NCBI GenBank assembly: GCA_017960415.1
Contig: JAGCZE010000218.1
Span: 1-6,200, forward strand
DNA from: Lachnospiraceae bacterium
GTDB taxonomy: Bacteria > Bacillota_A > Clostridia > Lachnospirales > Lachnospiraceae
Reading direction: 5' to 3'
Length of the DNA: 6,200 nt
Under the pieces are notes generated by a model. It worked only from the letters and a program-made list of their open reading frames with translations, was not told the origin of the DNA and ran no database searches. Position numbers and translations under genes: made by a program. This document shows, piece after piece, positions 5,115 to 6,200 of this stretch (positions within the stretch are counted from its first letter, which is position 1; each line of letters starts with the position of its first letter).

Positions 5115-6200
5115 ATGGACGAAGCGATCGAAAAATACCTGGACAAAGAGATTATTTCCCGCTCGGTTGCAAATACAGGCGATACGAATCGGCTCACAGA
5201 GCTGTTTGGACGCGCAGAGGCCGGGGAAAAGCTGACGATAGCCTTTCTCGGCGGTTCCATAACCCAGGGCTGTCTTTCTTCGATCCCGGAGAAATGCTAT
5301 GCTTACCTCGTGTATGACTGGTTTGTGCGCACATTTCCGAAGTCGGAATTTACATACGTCAATGCAGGGATAGGCGGGACCACATCACAGTTCGGTGCGG
5401 CGCGTCTTGAGGATGATGTACTTCTTTACAAGCCCGATTTCTGCATGGTGGAGTACAGCGTAAATGATTCTGATAATGCATTTTTCAGGGAAACCTACGA
5501 ATCTGTGGTAAGCCGCATTTTGGAAAGCAAAACTCAGCCTGCCGTGATGATCCTGCACAACCTTTTCTACAAGGACGGGCATAATGCGCAGAAACAGCAC
5601 CTTGCGGTGGGAAAGGCCTACGGTGTCCCGTGCGTGAGCGTCAGGGATGCGATATTCCCGGAGATTGAAACCGGAAAAATTCAGATTCCGCAGCTTTCAT
5701 CGGACGGACTTCATCCGAATGATGACGGACACGCTGTCCTGGCTGCGCTTATATGTCACATGCTTGAAGAGATCAGGCAGACTTCGCCTGCTGCAGGTGC
5801 GGATTCCGGTCACAGCGGTGATACCGGGGCGGATTCCGGTTACGATGGGAATACCGGTGCAGAGTCCGGTCACAGCGGTGATACCGGCGCTCCGGTCATG
5901 GCACAGAACAAGCCTGCAGAATCATTTTCACATCCGAAAAGACTCACTCCCGATGCATATTGTACTGTACGCCGTGTGCAGAATAAGGACGGAAAGGTCA
6001 AATGCAGAGGTTTTTCATCGGATAATACCCCGAAAGAGAATATGCTCGATATTTTCAAATGCGGTTGGAAAGGCACAAAGAACGGAGATGAGATAGAGTT
6101 TGAGTTCACCGGGACGGAACTTGCGGTCCAGTACCGTAAGACCATCAACAGGCCGGCTCCGGTGGCGGTTGCTGTGATAGATGATGATGAGAAGAACCCG
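5115..6200 (+). CDS. CE17-type SGNH acetyl esterase, 3' end beyond the window
   Basis: The frame is open for 362 codons up to the right edge with no stop, so the gene is partial. The SGNH domain (about 1-222) shows block I FLGGSITQG (Ser48), block II NAGIGGTTS (glycines 85-88), block III YSVND (Asn117) and block V SDGLHPNDDGH (Asp197, His200), a complete Ser-Asp-His set. A repeat-rich linker (about 223-275) leads into a beta-rich C-terminal domain (from about 276) that is cut off. In Roseburia CE17, which removes 2-O-, 3-O- and some other acetyl groups from mannan, an SGNH domain is followed by a CBM35 domain that helps form the active site; I infer the same here. No signal peptide is visible, so it should act in the cytosol with CE2. 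A generic GDSL esterase of other specificity is the alternative. Confidence 0.82.
   Translation, partial: MDEAIEKYLDKEIISRSVANTGDTNRLTELFGRAEAGEKLTIAFLGGSITQGCLSSIPEKCYAYLVYDWFVRTFPKSEFTYVNAGIGGTTSQFGAARLEDDVLLYKPDFCMVEYSVNDSDNAFFRETYESVVSRILESKTQPAVMILHNLFYKDGHNAQKQHLAVGKAYGVPCVSVRDAIFPEIETGKIQIPQLSSDGLHPNDDGHAVLAALICHMLEEIRQTSPAAGADSGHSGDTGADSGYDGNTGAESGHSGDTGAPVMAQNKPAESFSHPKRLTPDAYCTVRRVQNKDGKVKCRGFSSDNTPKENMLDIFKCGWKGTKNGDEIEFEFTGTELAVQYRKTINRPAPVAVAVIDDDEKNP
5796..5885 (+). repeat. Three tandem 30-bp in-frame repeats in the CE17 linker
   Basis: Units at 5796-5825, 5826-5855 and 5856-5885 encode GADSGHSGDT, GADSGYDGNT and GAESGHSGDT. Units 1 and 3 match at 28 of 30 bases; units 1 and 2 at 23 of 30. 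The repeat sits between the SGNH domain and the C-terminal domain, where a flexible acidic linker can be tolerated. Confidence 0.95.

Noticed and set aside
5081..5317. 78-codon plus-strand frame beginning at ATG 5081
   Set aside because: Wrong frame: the frame starting at 5115 gives a clear SGNH esterase and has a ribosome binding site.
4483..5885. Regularly repeated DNA considered as a CRISPR array
   Set aside because: The repeats are directly tandem without spacers, and two of the three sets are in-frame protein repeats.
5647..6096. 149-codon open frame on the plus strand
   Set aside because: It overlaps the CE17 frame, which carries all the SGNH motifs. It stays open partly because the 30-bp repeat reads without stops in every copy of that frame, and its translation resembles no family.

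Overview
The window looks like part of the chromosome of a gut or rumen Firmicute of the Lachnospiraceae type (Roseburia/Butyrivibrio-like). The support is a T-box leader with a consensus sigma-A promoter, strong AGGAGG-type ribosome binding sites, moderate GC, a Firmicute-type YvyF-like zinc-ribbon protein, and a set of mannan enzymes that matches the beta-mannan utilisation loci known from Roseburia. The genus is an inference.

Layout. Positions 1-268 hold, on the minus strand, a perfect TTGACA-17-TATAAT promoter and a T-box riboswitch leader with a probable threonine specifier (ACC). The gene it controls lies off the left edge. From 414 to the right edge five genes run on the plus strand: a YvyF-like zinc-ribbon/HTH protein (414-866); a cellobiose/mannobiose 2-epimerase (871-2406); a GH130 mannosylglucose phosphorylase (2424-3605); a CE2-type SGNH acetyl esterase (3661-4962); and a CE17-type SGNH esterase, cut by the right edge (5115-6200+). 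Gaps are 4, 17, 55 and 152 bp, so most or all of the run is probably one operon. No terminator is visible inside it.

How the genes fit together. None of the visible N-termini has a signal peptide, so the enzymes should act in the cytoplasm on imported, acetylated manno-oligosaccharides. The CE2 and CE17 esterases would remove acetyl groups from complementary positions. Mannobiose would be epimerised to mannosyl-glucose, which the GH130 enzyme phosphorolyses to mannose 1-phosphate and glucose. Transporter, mannanase and regulator genes are not in the window.

The unusual part is repeat-rich expansion. The epimerase is about 120 residues longer than its family, with extra segments between conserved blocks. 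CE2 carries a three-copy 45-bp in-frame duplication directly after catalytic block III. The CE17 gene has a three-copy 30-bp repeat in its interdomain linker. The gap before CE17 is an array of 13-bp purine-rich repeats. The phosphorylase lying between the expanded genes keeps its normal length. A 15-bp sequence is also shared between the operon upstream region and one of the epimerase insertions.
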